From Marinomonas algicola (lineage in GTDB: Bacteria; Pseudomonadota; Gammaproteobacteria; Pseudomonadales; Marinomonadaceae): DNA of 64,000 nucleotides. Where the stretch lies: contig NZ_CP061941.1 in the NCBI RefSeq assembly GCF_014805825.1, forward strand, positions 744,001 to 808,000, read 5' to 3'. The notes under the pieces were generated by a model that was given only the letters and a program-made list of their open reading frames with translations, had not been told where the DNA came from and did not search any database. Of the stretch, positions 45,456-53,736 are shown piece after piece. The position numbers and the translations under genes are program-made. Numbering within the stretch: the first letter of the stretch is position 1; each line of letters opens with the position of its first letter.

Positions 45456-46067
45456 ATGAAATATTATCTCGATATTACTCTATTACCCAGTGACGACATT
45501 GGCATTCACTTTTTATGGTCAAAAGTGATTATGCAAGTGCACTTGGCCTTAGTCGAAATTCAGGATGCGGATAAAAAAGTACCTGTTGGTGCTGGCTTTC
45601 CGCAATATCGTGAGAAAAAAGCGGACAAAGCAGGCTTTGTGGGTAACAAGTTAAGACTCTTTTCTATTCACAAAGAAGACCTCGAACGGTTAGATATTCA
45701 TAAATGGCTAAATCGACTGGAAGACTATGTTCATATTAAAGCCATTAATGAGGTGCCGAAAGACCTAAAAGGCTACGAAAACTTCAATCGTCGCAGCAAG
45801 TCTGGGAATGCCGAAAAACATATTCGCCGACGAATAAGCCGAGCCGAAAAGCACAATAATGAAACACCAGAACAAGCGGCTGAGTTTTTCAAAGACTATA
45901 CTATGTCAGAGGAAGACAAAGCGCTTCCCTTTATCAACATGAGAAGCCTAGAAGGAAAAAAGGACTTTCGTATGAGCATCACGCGAAAAGTGGTTGAACC
46001 CTCCAACGCTCCAGTTAAATTCAATACCTATGGGCTTAGTAAAGAGGGGGTATTACCCAAGTTTTAA
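45456..46067 (+). CDS. csy4: Type I-F crRNA endonuclease Cas6f (Csy4)
   Basis: 203 aa. N-terminal KYYLDITLLPSDDIGIHFLW with the ferredoxin-like fold, catalytic-type histidine near residue 29 (KVIMQVHLALVE), arginine-rich helix (NRRSKSGNAEKHIRRRISRA) that binds the repeat stem, and LPFINMRSLEGKKDFRMSIT at the end. It cleaves at the base of the repeat hairpin and stays bound to the crRNA. Immediately upstream of the leader and array. Confidence 0.93.
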   Translation: MKYYLDITLLPSDDIGIHFLWSKVIMQVHLALVEIQDADKKVPVGAGFPQYREKKADKAGFVGNKLRLFSIHKEDLERLDIHKWLNRLEDYVHIKAINEVPKDLKGYENFNRRSKSGNAEKHIRRRISRAEKHNNETPEQAAEFFKDYTMSEEDKALPFINMRSLEGKKDFRMSITRKVVEPSNAPVKFNTYGLSKEGVLPKF

Positions 46068-46197
46068 CCAATAAAATTTGCTCTTTAAAAATAGACAATA
46101 AAAACAGTAAGTTATAATGTGTATAAAAAACATAGGTAGAAATGCGTATTTTTACCTAACAGCATGTTGTAACTTATTTTTTTGTAACTACACTGTA
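46068..46197 (+). promoter_or_regulatory. CRISPR leader
   Basis: 130-bp A+T-rich region between cas6f and the first repeat. It holds a boxA-like TGCTCTTTAAA (46079-46089), a TATAAT (46113-46118) that could be the -10 of the array promoter, with a TAGAC-like -35 at 46092, and an 11-bp inverted repeat (TAGGTAGAAAT / ATTTTTACCTA, 46133-46158). No clear IHF site. Leader position fixes array polarity: newest spacers at left. Confidence 0.7.
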
Positions 46198-47546
46198 GTT
46201 CGCTGCCGCACACGCAGCTTAGAAAGTTTTACAACAGCGGCCTAAAACACGCACCGCGTTCGCTGCCGCACACGCAGCTTAGAAATCGCGAACGATTAGC
46301 GGTAATGTCGGCCTTAAGTTCGCTGCCGCACACGCAGCTTAGAAATCGTTTTTACACGGCATCCGTCTCGGATTGATGTTCGCTGCCGCACATGCAGCTT
46401 AGAAAAACAAAAAGGATTGGATAATGACACACGAAGAGTTCGCTGCCGCACACGCAGCTTAGAAACTTTGTCGGAAACACTCGCTTATACTTTCTTGGTT
46501 CGCTGCCGCACACGCAGCTTAGAAAAATACGAAACCCAGTCGGACGAAAAGCCTTGGGTTCGCTGCCGCACACGCAGCTTAGAAAAAGTAGGGCTTTTTT
46601 TTCGTCTCTTTTTTACTTGTTCGCTGCCGCACACGCAGCTTAGAAACTGATTGGTTCCACAGGAAGGGCAAACGGTATGTTCGCTGCCGCACACGCAGCT
46701 TAGAAAAAGAGGGCATTGAATCACCGTATTTTTCAGCAGTTCGCTGCCGCACACGCAGCTTAGAAATCATTCGGGAGCAATGGGATCACCGCATTGGGGT
46801 TCGCTGCCGCACACGCAGCTTAGAAAGCCACCCGTAGACACAACGAAAGCTGATTCTTGTTCGCTGCCGCACACGCAGCTTAGAAATGATCAACTCGCGT
46901 ATCAGCTCGGAAGCCTTTGTTCGCTGCCGCACACGCAGCTTAGAAAACTCAAGGCGCTGGTTTTGATCTGTGGGATGAGTTCGCTGCCGCACACGCAGCT
47001 TAGAAACGTCAATATTCTCCATGTCCCCGTCAACCCTAGTTCGCTGCCGCACACGCAGCTTAGAAAGTGGATGTTAGAAGAAGAAAAGCCTACTTATTGT
47101 TCGCTGCCGCACACGCAGCTTAGAAATTGCGCGGTGCTGCGGAATGAGTTGGCCAGTTGTTCGCTGCCGCACACGCAGCTTAGAAACTGATTGGTTCCAC
47201 AGGAAGGGCAAACGGTATGTTCGCTGCCGCACACGCAGCTTAGAAATTGCAGGGAGACTTTTTTATGGGTATGAGCACGTTCGCTGCCGCACACGCAGCT
47301 TAGAAATTGTTGAGTCGAAACAAAAGCGCGGATTGATTGTTCGCTGCCGCACACGCGGCTTAGAAAGTCAGGAAGAGCAATAGCTGCCTTGTCTAAGCCT
47401 TCACCGCCGAACACGCGGCTTAGAAAAGAAAGCGACAGTCGTAACTTTTCGAGTAATAGTTCTCTGCCGCACACGCAGCTTAGAAATGATGCGATCAGTG
47501 CCTTAGCCCAATTCTTCTCTTCACCGCCGAACACGCCGCTTAGATA
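46198..47546 (+). CRISPR. Type I-F CRISPR array, 23 repeats and 22 spacers
   Basis: Repeat is 28 bp, beginning GTTCGCTGCC, loop CGCACAC, ending GCAGCTTAGAAA. Period is 60 bp with 32-bp spacers, except spacer 7 (46586-46618) with 33 bp. Repeat 4 (46378) has one change; repeats 20-23 (47339, 47399, 47459, 47519) are degenerate, marking the old, leader-distal end. Spacers 8 (46647-46678) and 17 (47187-47218) are identical. The repeat forms a 5-bp stem GCTGC / GCAGC. Sense strand agrees with the cas operon and leader. Confidence 0.98.
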
Positions 47547-47744
47547 GGATGTGTCAGTTTTGTCGTGTTGAGGCCGCGATTTACGTTTTAATGTTATGGA
47601 CTGTAATGGCTATTTTTGTTGGATTCGGGGTATTTTTTGACAGGTGAGTTTAAAGAGAAGGCACTGTGCAGCTGTCTTTTCGTGACCTTTACTGAGCAAT
47701 GAGAGAGTTGTTTGGTCGTCTTTACCAGTCAGGAGAGCGGTTCT
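47547..47744. other. Interval between the array and the ferritin-like gene
   Basis: 198 bp. TTTTTTGACAGG at 47634-47645 contains a perfect TTGACA that could be a -35, without a clear -10. No gene and no clear terminator for the CRISPR transcript were found. Confidence 0.35.
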
Positions 47745-49844
47745 ATGTTACAGGAATATGTATCTAAATTTAAAAAGCGTGATGTGAGTTTTCTTGAAGC
47801 CGATTTAGCGTGTGCGCGCTCTATTGCTCAGGCGGCGGTGAATGTGGAGCTGTTTACCATTCCGCTGTATATGACATCGCTTTATTCTATTAAGGGCATG
47901 CATCAAATTAACAGTAAGGGCAGTGATTTGTATAAAGGTCGCTGGTGGCCGGGAGCTGGGGCGACGTCAGGGACCGCTTTGACGACCAATGAAACGGTGT
48001 TTAATAAGGTCTACAGTGTGTTTATTGAGGAGATGTTACACCTGCAATTGGCGTCTAATATGGCCAATACCATTGGTGTAACCCCTATTTTTACCAGTGG
48101 TGCGTTGCAAACAGAGGATTTCGGTTGGAAGTGCTATGAGAAAGGCGCCACGCAAATTCCGCATATTTTGGATTTTAAAGACTGGAAGGGCAAAGACCCA
48201 GATTTAAGCGGTCTGACCGTTGAGCTTAGAGCCATGAATCAGGCCCAGGTGGAGCTGTTTTTAGCGGTTGAGGAAACAGAAGACCTTGGCAAGGAGATGC
48301 TGCATAACCCTGAGGTGGATCGTGGGGAGGGTTGCAAGGGACATAAGTATTTTGAAAATGCGCCGTTTGATTGGTTTACCTCTAGCATGGGCGAAGAGGA
48401 TTTGCCTTTGTTTGGCTCTATTGGGCACATGTACTTATGTTATTGGGATTATTTGGAAATTGAATACACCGATGGCACGGATCTGTTATCGCATTTAATG
48501 GCAAGGTTGCAGAGAGATCAGTTTAATAATGTGCCAGAGCGTGACGCGAAGCAATATCCAGGTATTAAAACGGAAATTGACAGCGGTAATACCGATCTAA
48601 TAAAAGTGAAACTGCAATTGATCAATAACATCAATGCCATCACAGACCAAGGTGAAGGTGCCGATGTTGTGAAAACCATTGTTGAGCGTTGGAAGTCTCA
48701 AGCGTGGGCGACATCCTTTAAGGAATCCCAAGAGAAAAAAACTGGCTCCGTGGGTCGTGTCCGATACAAATTTCAGCCGAGTAAAGAGGGGTTAATTAAA
48801 GATTACCCAGGCTATGATGACGCGGGTAATCCGACGGCGGCGGCATCCGGTTCGGCACAGGCTCGTTTTGACAATGGGGACAAAGACCACTATGAGCTGT
48901 TTGCTGAAGTAAAAGAACTGATCAAGCATGAGGATTACATGACGTGGGATGTTTGGCATTTAGAAAACGCTTACGACCCATGGACGGCAGACATGTTAGG
49001 GGAGGATGGTGCGCCAAACCTTCCCGCCACAGCGGACATTGCGGCGGCGCTGAATCGCTTAGGTTCAGAGTCGAAAATTGATGACACTTTTACTACGTTC
49101 AGTCAATCGGCCGTTGGAACAATCAAAGGCATTACAACCTCGCTTAATAAATACTGGGCCAATCCTAAAGCGCAATTTCCGTCTCCAGCGATGGGAGGGT
49201 CTGGTGATCGCGTGTCGATTTGTTGGTCCGTTACGGGTCGATGTCCTGATCTGGTGTCTGGTATTGAAAATCAGCAGGCTGGTAAACTTTACCATGCCTG
49301 TCAGGGGATGATCATCGATGAAGTGGGTTTGACGCCAGAAGAAGACCAGAATCTGTGTGCGAATACCTTAACTTATCATAGCTGCAAAGGCTCGAATGAT
49401 TGTAAAACGCAAGGTGGATGTGGTTTTGTGCAAAGTGCATCTGGTGGTGGCAATTGCAGCAGCTCGGCGGCTTCCGGTCTGAAAAGCGCGCCAGCTGATA
49501 ATTTATGTGGCGGCTTTGGTGGTTGCGCTGTGCCTATTTCGGCTTCTCAATTGTACCCGGAACAAGCGGATGAGAACTCGTCAATGCAGTTGTATGAATT
49601 TGGCCCTGCGCCTACATTCCATGCGGATAAAACACAATGGCCAGAAGTGAATTCGGGTGTAGAGAGTGACGCTGAATCTATGCCATTTGCAAAGGGCGAT
49701 GCCGTGTACGATATTGCATGGCAGGCGTATTGTGCGGCGAAAGGTCTTGTAAAAGTCGTAGATGATGGTGCCGACAAGAAGGTAGAAATGCCAACTCCAC
49801 CCAAACCAAGTGACATTCGTTTGGCGTTACCTCCTTCGACTTAA
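47745..49844 (+). CDS. Ferritin-like domain protein with Cys-rich C-terminal segment
   Basis: 699 aa, no signal peptide. Residues about 10-260 match the ferritin-like domain of the VioB/iminophenyl-pyruvate dimer synthase group: NVELFTIPLYMTSLYSIKGM, VFIEEMLHLQLASNMANTIG with ligand-type E-E-x-x-H, and DYLEIEY. Residues about 490-600 carry ten cysteines including YHSCKGSNDCKTQGGCGF, GNCSSS and NLCGGFGGC; such short Cys-spaced Gly-rich motifs resemble MNIO substrates. ATG 47745 after AGGAGAG. A terminator and then DUF692 and DUF2063 genes follow. Function unknown: a diiron-type oxidase or an enzyme activated by Cys modification are possible. Confidence 0.8.
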   Translation: MLQEYVSKFKKRDVSFLEADLACARSIAQAAVNVELFTIPLYMTSLYSIKGMHQINSKGSDLYKGRWWPGAGATSGTALTTNETVFNKVYSVFIEEMLHLQLASNMANTIGVTPIFTSGALQTEDFGWKCYEKGATQIPHILDFKDWKGKDPDLSGLTVELRAMNQAQVELFLAVEETEDLGKEMLHNPEVDRGEGCKGHKYFENAPFDWFTSSMGEEDLPLFGSIGHMYLCYWDYLEIEYTDGTDLLSHLMARLQRDQFNNVPERDAKQYPGIKTEIDSGNTDLIKVKLQLINNINAITDQGEGADVVKTIVERWKSQAWATSFKESQEKKTGSVGRVRYKFQPSKEGLIKDYPGYDDAGNPTAAASGSAQARFDNGDKDHYELFAEVKELIKHEDYMTWDVWHLENAYDPWTADMLGEDGAPNLPATADIAAALNRLGSESKIDDTFTTFSQSAVGTIKGITTSLNKYWANPKAQFPSPAMGGSGDRVSICWSVTGRCPDLVSGIENQQAGKLYHACQGMIIDEVGLTPEEDQNLCANTLTYHSCKGSNDCKTQGGCGFVQSASGGGNCSSSAASGLKSAPADNLCGGFGGCAVPISASQLYPEQADENSSMQLYEFGPAPTFHADKTQWPEVNSGVESDAESMPFAKGDAVYDIAWQAYCAAKGLVKVVDDGADKKVEMPTPPKPSDIRLALPPST

Positions 49845-49958
49845 TGTATACGTGGTTGATACGGCACTCAGTCAGTGAATCATGACGCCAATAGAAAGAT
49901 ATCAGGTTTGGTGAGCGTCACTTGAAGTCAAATGGCTTGAGTGTTTATATCAGAATAG

Positions 49959-49982
49959 GGCTCCCGTAAAGGGGGCCTTTTT
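49959..49982 (+). terminator. Intrinsic terminator or attenuator between ferritin-like and DUF692 genes
   Basis: 7-bp stem GGCTCCC / GGGGGCC (one T-G pair), GTAAA loop, then TTTTT. It lies 22 bp before the GTG of the DUF692 gene. Placement suggests partial termination, giving much of the first product and little enzyme. Confidence 0.75.
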
Positions 49983-50003
49983 AACACAATAGGGAGTGAT
50001 ATT

Positions 50004-50924
50004 GTGTCTGAGCAAAAAAGGCAACCTGTCTCTATCGAATCGGGTTCGGGTTTGGGTTTTGGGGTTGGGTTAAGAACACCTCACTTTCCGCATTTGATGC
50101 AAAACGAGCATTGGAGTGTGGATTGGTTTGAAATTATCAGTGAAAATTTCATTGATAATTATGGCTTTGCGCGCCATGTGTTGGAAAAAGTACGAGCGCA
50201 AAAGCCGATTGTGATGCACGGTGTGTCGATGAATATCGGCAGCAGCGATCCGTTAAATCAAGTCTATCTTGAAAAACTGAAACAGTTGGCGCATGAAATT
50301 GAGCCTCAGTGGATATCAGATCATCTGTGTTGGACTGGAGTGATGGGAGTAAACAGCCATGATTTATTGCCCATGCCTTTCACTGAGGAGAGCTTGGGTC
50401 ATGTCGCGGCCAGAGTGCAATGCGTACAAGACTATTTACAACGTCCCTTGGTGTTAGAAAACCCCTCTACTTATTTAGAGTTTCAGCAAAATACTTTTAC
50501 AGAGTGGGACTTTTTGAGTGAGCTAGTCAAGCAAACGGGCTGTGGTTTATTGTTGGATGTGAACAATGTTTATGTGTCGTCTCATAATCATGGTTACGAT
50601 CCGGAAACCTTTATTCGAAACCTCCCTCACGATCACATTGTACAAATGCATTTGGCTGGCCCGACGTTAATGGGAGACTGTTTGATCGATACACATGACC
50701 AACCGGTGCCGGAAAAAGTGTGGGCGCTGTATCAACTGGCTCAGTCCTTGGCGGGTGGTCAAGTGTCGACTCTGTTGGAGTGGGATGCCAACATTCCTGA
50801 ATTCCCCGAGCTTGTTGCTGAGTTAAATAAGGCACGTGATGTGCTAAATGGTAACCTGCCTGCATCTAAAAAGGTCTTTAACGCCGTTGATGATAGGGTG
50901 CTGTCGACACCGCTGCCGCGCTAG
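50004..50924 (+). CDS. DUF692 multinuclear non-heme iron oxidase (MNIO, BufB/MbnB-like)
   Basis: 306-aa TIM-barrel of the DUF692/MNIO family. Metal-ligand regions are visible: DWFEIISENFID, VMHGVSMNIGSSDPLN, WISDHLCW, VLENPSTYL, LLLDVNNVYVSSHNHG, QMHLAGP, LIDTHDQPVPEKVW and LLEWDANIPEF. MNIOs use two or three irons to modify cysteines of ribosomal peptides (methanobactin, bufferins). GTG start after GGGAGTG. Next gene encodes DUF2063, the usual partner. No short DUF2282-type precursor lies beside it, so the upstream ferritin-like protein is the candidate substrate. Confidence 0.9.
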   Translation: MSEQKRQPVSIESGSGLGFGVGLRTPHFPHLMQNEHWSVDWFEIISENFIDNYGFARHVLEKVRAQKPIVMHGVSMNIGSSDPLNQVYLEKLKQLAHEIEPQWISDHLCWTGVMGVNSHDLLPMPFTEESLGHVAARVQCVQDYLQRPLVLENPSTYLEFQQNTFTEWDFLSELVKQTGCGLLLDVNNVYVSSHNHGYDPETFIRNLPHDHIVQMHLAGPTLMGDCLIDTHDQPVPEKVWALYQLAQSLAGGQVSTLLEWDANIPEFPELVAELNKARDVLNGNLPASKKVFNAVDDRVLSTPLPR

Positions 50925-50953
50925 AGAGTAGTTAACGAATAGGTTGAAATGAT

Positions 50954-51808
50954 ATGAACACGGTAACGCTAAAGCAAACCCAAGAATGGATGATGACCCT
51001 ATTGACAGTGAGGGGAGACCTGAGACAAAAGGTCATGAGTGCTTCTTCTCATACTCAGTTGCCTTTGGGTGTGTTTGCTTCAGAGGATAGGTTTCCAGCC
51101 TTTTACCACCGGTTGAACATTTATACGGCGGGTTATGTGATGCGTCTGGTTGAATGCTTGAAGTCGGAATACCCAATGCTGCAACGCTTTATGGGTGAGC
51201 GGGTCTTTGTGGACTTTGCGAAAGCGTATATTGTTACTCTGCCGTCGGTTAACCCCAGTTTATACGATTTAGGCGCGGGATTCGCTGAGTTTCTTGAGAC
51301 GACTCGACCAAAGGCAAATTACACGCCAGAAGAAGAGCCTTTTTTTACAGTACCGACTGAAATAGCCCGTATTGAAAGAGCGAAATTGGAAGTGTCATTA
51401 GCGAAAGGCTTTGAAGACGAGTCGTTTGATCGTCCAAATAAGTGGGCTGATTTTGCACTGTTTCAGCAAAGCTTCAAGGTGAAAACACCGTCTTGTCTAC
51501 GGTTAATCTCACTTTCTCACACGGTGTTTCCTTTAATGAAGAGCATGGAGGAGGGCATTGAGTATGAGATGCCAGTCGCGGAATCGAATTTTTTAGCCTT
51601 GTCTCGTATGCATTATAAGCTGTGTGCTTTAGAGCTTGAGCCATGGCAGTTTGACTTTTTAGGGTTGTGTCAGAGGGAAACAGAGTTTTTGACTTGTGTT
51701 GCCGCCGTTAGTGAAAAGGCGGGGTTGGATCAAGGTGAATTATTGGCAAGTTTGATGTTTTGGTTACCGACAGCGGAGTCGAAAGGTCTTCTGAAAGTGG
51801 AGCGATAA
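50954..51808 (+). CDS. DUF2063 family protein (BufC/MbnC-like MNIO partner)
   Basis: 284 aa. Matches the DUF2063 N-terminal helical domain: FPAFYHRLNIYTAGYVMRLV, ECLKSEYPMLQRFMGERVFV, FAKAYIVTLPSVNPSLYDLG. The annotation as DNA-binding in databases is misleading; in characterised pairs the protein delivers the precursor to the MNIO. A second domain with weak conservation (LALSRMHYKLCALELEPWQF) completes it. Lies 29 bp after the DUF692 gene; operon closes with a strong terminator. Confidence 0.85.
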   Translation: MNTVTLKQTQEWMMTLLTVRGDLRQKVMSASSHTQLPLGVFASEDRFPAFYHRLNIYTAGYVMRLVECLKSEYPMLQRFMGERVFVDFAKAYIVTLPSVNPSLYDLGAGFAEFLETTRPKANYTPEEEPFFTVPTEIARIERAKLEVSLAKGFEDESFDRPNKWADFALFQQSFKVKTPSCLRLISLSHTVFPLMKSMEEGIEYEMPVAESNFLALSRMHYKLCALELEPWQFDFLGLCQRETEFLTCVAAVSEKAGLDQGELLASLMFWLPTAESKGLLKVER

Positions 51809-51876
51809 ACCAGCCTTTAAGTCCTGTCATTTACTGTTCATTACGGTTCATTTTTCTCTTTACCGATTAAACAGAA

Positions 51877-51916
51877 AAACACCTTAATGGTACTTTTCAT
51901 TAAGGTGTTTGTTTTT
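51877..51916. terminator. Bidirectional intrinsic terminator
   Basis: Perfect 13-bp stem AAACACCTTAATG / CATTAAGGTGTTT, 8-nt loop, with A- and T-rich flanks on both sides. It serves the DUF2063 gene and the convergent lpdA gene. Confidence 0.85.
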
Positions 51917-51927
51917 GTCGTACCGTA

Positions 51928-53349
51928 TTATTTCTTTTTAACGGCTTTAGGGTTTGGTAAATCTGTGATGGTGCCGTTGGCTAATTCAGCGGCTAAGCCA
52001 ACCGTTTCATTGAGCGTTGGGTGTGCATGAATAGTGAGTGCAAGGTCTTCCACTTCGGCACCAAATTCAATGCCTAAACTGAGTTCCCCTAACAATTCCC
52101 CAGCGTTTTTACCGACTATCCCTCCACCAAGTAGGGCTCCATTGTCCTTGTTGTAGATTAACTTCGTTTTACCTTCACTACGATTGGCGCCTAATGCTCG
52201 GCCACTTGCGGCCCATGGAAAGACGGCGGTAGAAAAGTTTAGCCCCTTTTCTTTGGCTTCTTTTTCTGTAAGTCCTGTCCATGCGACTTCTGGATTAGTA
52301 TAAGCAATAGAAGGAATGGTTAATGGGGCAAAGTAGGCTTTATGGCCAGCAATCACTTCTGCAGCGACGTGACCTTCGTGGGTAGCTTTATGGGCCAGCA
52401 TGGGATTGCCTACGATGTCCCCGATACCAAAGATGTGTGGCACATTGGTACGTTGTTGATCGTCTACTGGGATAAAGCCACGTTCGTCTACTGTCAAGCC
52501 AGCCGCTGCCGCATTAATCAAATCACCGTTTGGTTTACGACCAACGGCCACTAATGCGGCATCAAATTTTTCTGTCCAAACCTTGCCTTTGCTGTCTTCT
52601 GCGGTAACGTAAAGCGCGTCTTTTTTAGCGTCAATACCGGTAACTTTGGTTCCTAAGCGCACATCAAAACGGTCTTTATTGTAGTTTTGATAGACGTTAA
52701 CCAAGTCTTTGTCTGCCGCTGGAATTAATTGATCTGCAAATTCAACGACGCATATTTCACTACCAAGTTTTTGATAAATAGTGGCCATTTCAAGGCCAAT
52801 GATACCGCCACCTAAGATCAATAACCGTGGTGGGACGGAACTGAGTGTAAGGGCGTCAGTGGAGTCCCAAATACGAGGGTCATCAGGTATGAAAGGTAAC
52901 GAAACAGGGCGCGAACCAGCGGCTATAATGGCGTTTTTAAACTTAATGCGCGTTTCTTCATCGTTCTTCACAACACTTAATTCATGTGGTCCAACAAAAG
53001 TACCATAGCCATGCACTGTGTTGACTATACGGCCTTTAGCCATGCCCATGACACCTTGAGTTAATTTGCTAACGGTTTTGTCTTTAAAGGCGCGAATCTT
53101 GTCTAGATCGATAATAGGTTGATTAAAAGTAATACCAATGTCTTCGGAATGTTCCGCTTCAGTCAACACTTCGGCCACATGCAGTAAGGCTTTAGAAGGA
53201 ATACAGCCAACATTTAAACAAACACCGCCCAGTGTCTGGTAATGTTCCACCATAGTAACGTTCATTCCAAGGTCTGCTGCACGGAAGGCGGCTGAATAAC
53301 CACCAGGACCTGACCCCAATACTAAAACATCTGTTTCAATCGTTGTCAT
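51928..53349 (-). CDS. lpdA: Dihydrolipoyl dehydrogenase
   Basis: 473 aa. FAD site VLVLGSGPGGYSAAFRAADL, redox-active disulfide GGVCLNVGCIPSKALL (Cys-x4-Cys), NAD site LILGGGIIGLEMATIY, second FAD contact FGIGDIVGNPMLAHKATHEG, and the interface His-Glu pair HAHPTLNETV. Ends PNPKAVKKK. It is E3 of pyruvate or 2-oxoglutarate dehydrogenase or the glycine cleavage system; no E1/E2 genes lie in the window, though aceE/aceF could be elsewhere. ATG after GGAGAAAAAGAA. Confidence 0.95.
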   Translation of the reverse strand: MTTIETDVLVLGSGPGGYSAAFRAADLGMNVTMVEHYQTLGGVCLNVGCIPSKALLHVAEVLTEAEHSEDIGITFNQPIIDLDKIRAFKDKTVSKLTQGVMGMAKGRIVNTVHGYGTFVGPHELSVVKNDEETRIKFKNAIIAAGSRPVSLPFIPDDPRIWDSTDALTLSSVPPRLLILGGGIIGLEMATIYQKLGSEICVVEFADQLIPAADKDLVNVYQNYNKDRFDVRLGTKVTGIDAKKDALYVTAEDSKGKVWTEKFDAALVAVGRKPNGDLINAAAAGLTVDERGFIPVDDQQRTNVPHIFGIGDIVGNPMLAHKATHEGHVAAEVIAGHKAYFAPLTIPSIAYTNPEVAWTGLTEKEAKEKGLNFSTAVFPWAASGRALGANRSEGKTKLIYNKDNGALLGGGIVGKNAGELLGELSLGIEFGAEVEDLALTIHAHPTLNETVGLAAELANGTITDLPNPKAVKKK

Positions 53350-53692
53350 TTCTTTTTCTCCTTACCACATGGTTGTTTAGATGAATTAGTGATCATGATA
53401 GCACGCTATTTAGAGATTAAATGGTGGTTTTTTTATAGGCACTATTCGAGATTATTCATCGGTTTACTGTGTGTGAACGACTTGAGCAAGAATGATGAGA
53501 CTGCTTTCGTGCAAATATTTTGAGTTGATTAACTGAGGTAGTGGTAGTGAGTTTAAGATCGCTCGATCATCACTTGGTGACTCGACGCTTGATTAATTTT
53601 TGCTTCAATTGAGTTGAATGTAACGCCGTGAATGTTGAGTTTTAACAGAGAGTGATTGAAAAATTGTCAGATTAAGAAAAGTTTTAGGCAAT
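53350..53692. other. Interval between lpdA and the cytochrome gene terminator
   Basis: About 340 bp upstream of lpdA with no open frame of note. It should hold the lpdA promoter, but I cannot pick one reliably. Confidence 0.4.
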
Positions 53693-53720
53693 AAAAAAGC
53701 GCCCATTGAGCGCCTTTTTA
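53693..53720 (-). terminator. Intrinsic terminator after the cytochrome c gene
   Basis: GCGC / GCGC stem with 7-nt loop flanked by six A (53693-53698) and a T-run (53715-53719), so it can work on both strands. Ends the minus-strand cytochrome gene, 16 bp after its stop. Confidence 0.65.
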
Positions 53721-53736
53721 TTTCAATATCAAGTGA

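Noticed and set aside
46352..47534. Several open frames on both strands across the CRISPR array, encoding repetitive peptides such as SLPHTQLRN or KLRVRQRT.
   Set aside because: They are translations of the 28-bp CRISPR repeats and spacers; a 60-bp period keeps frames open. Not genes.
36548..47546. CRISPR-associated transposon (I-F3) or other Tn7-like element.
   Set aside because: cas1 and a cas3 gene are present, cas8f and cas5f are separate, and no tnsABC or tniQ genes are seen.
50004..51808. A methanobactin biosynthesis locus.
   Set aside because: No short MbnA-like precursor, no TonB receptor or MATE exporter nearby; only the DUF692/DUF2063 pair is shared.
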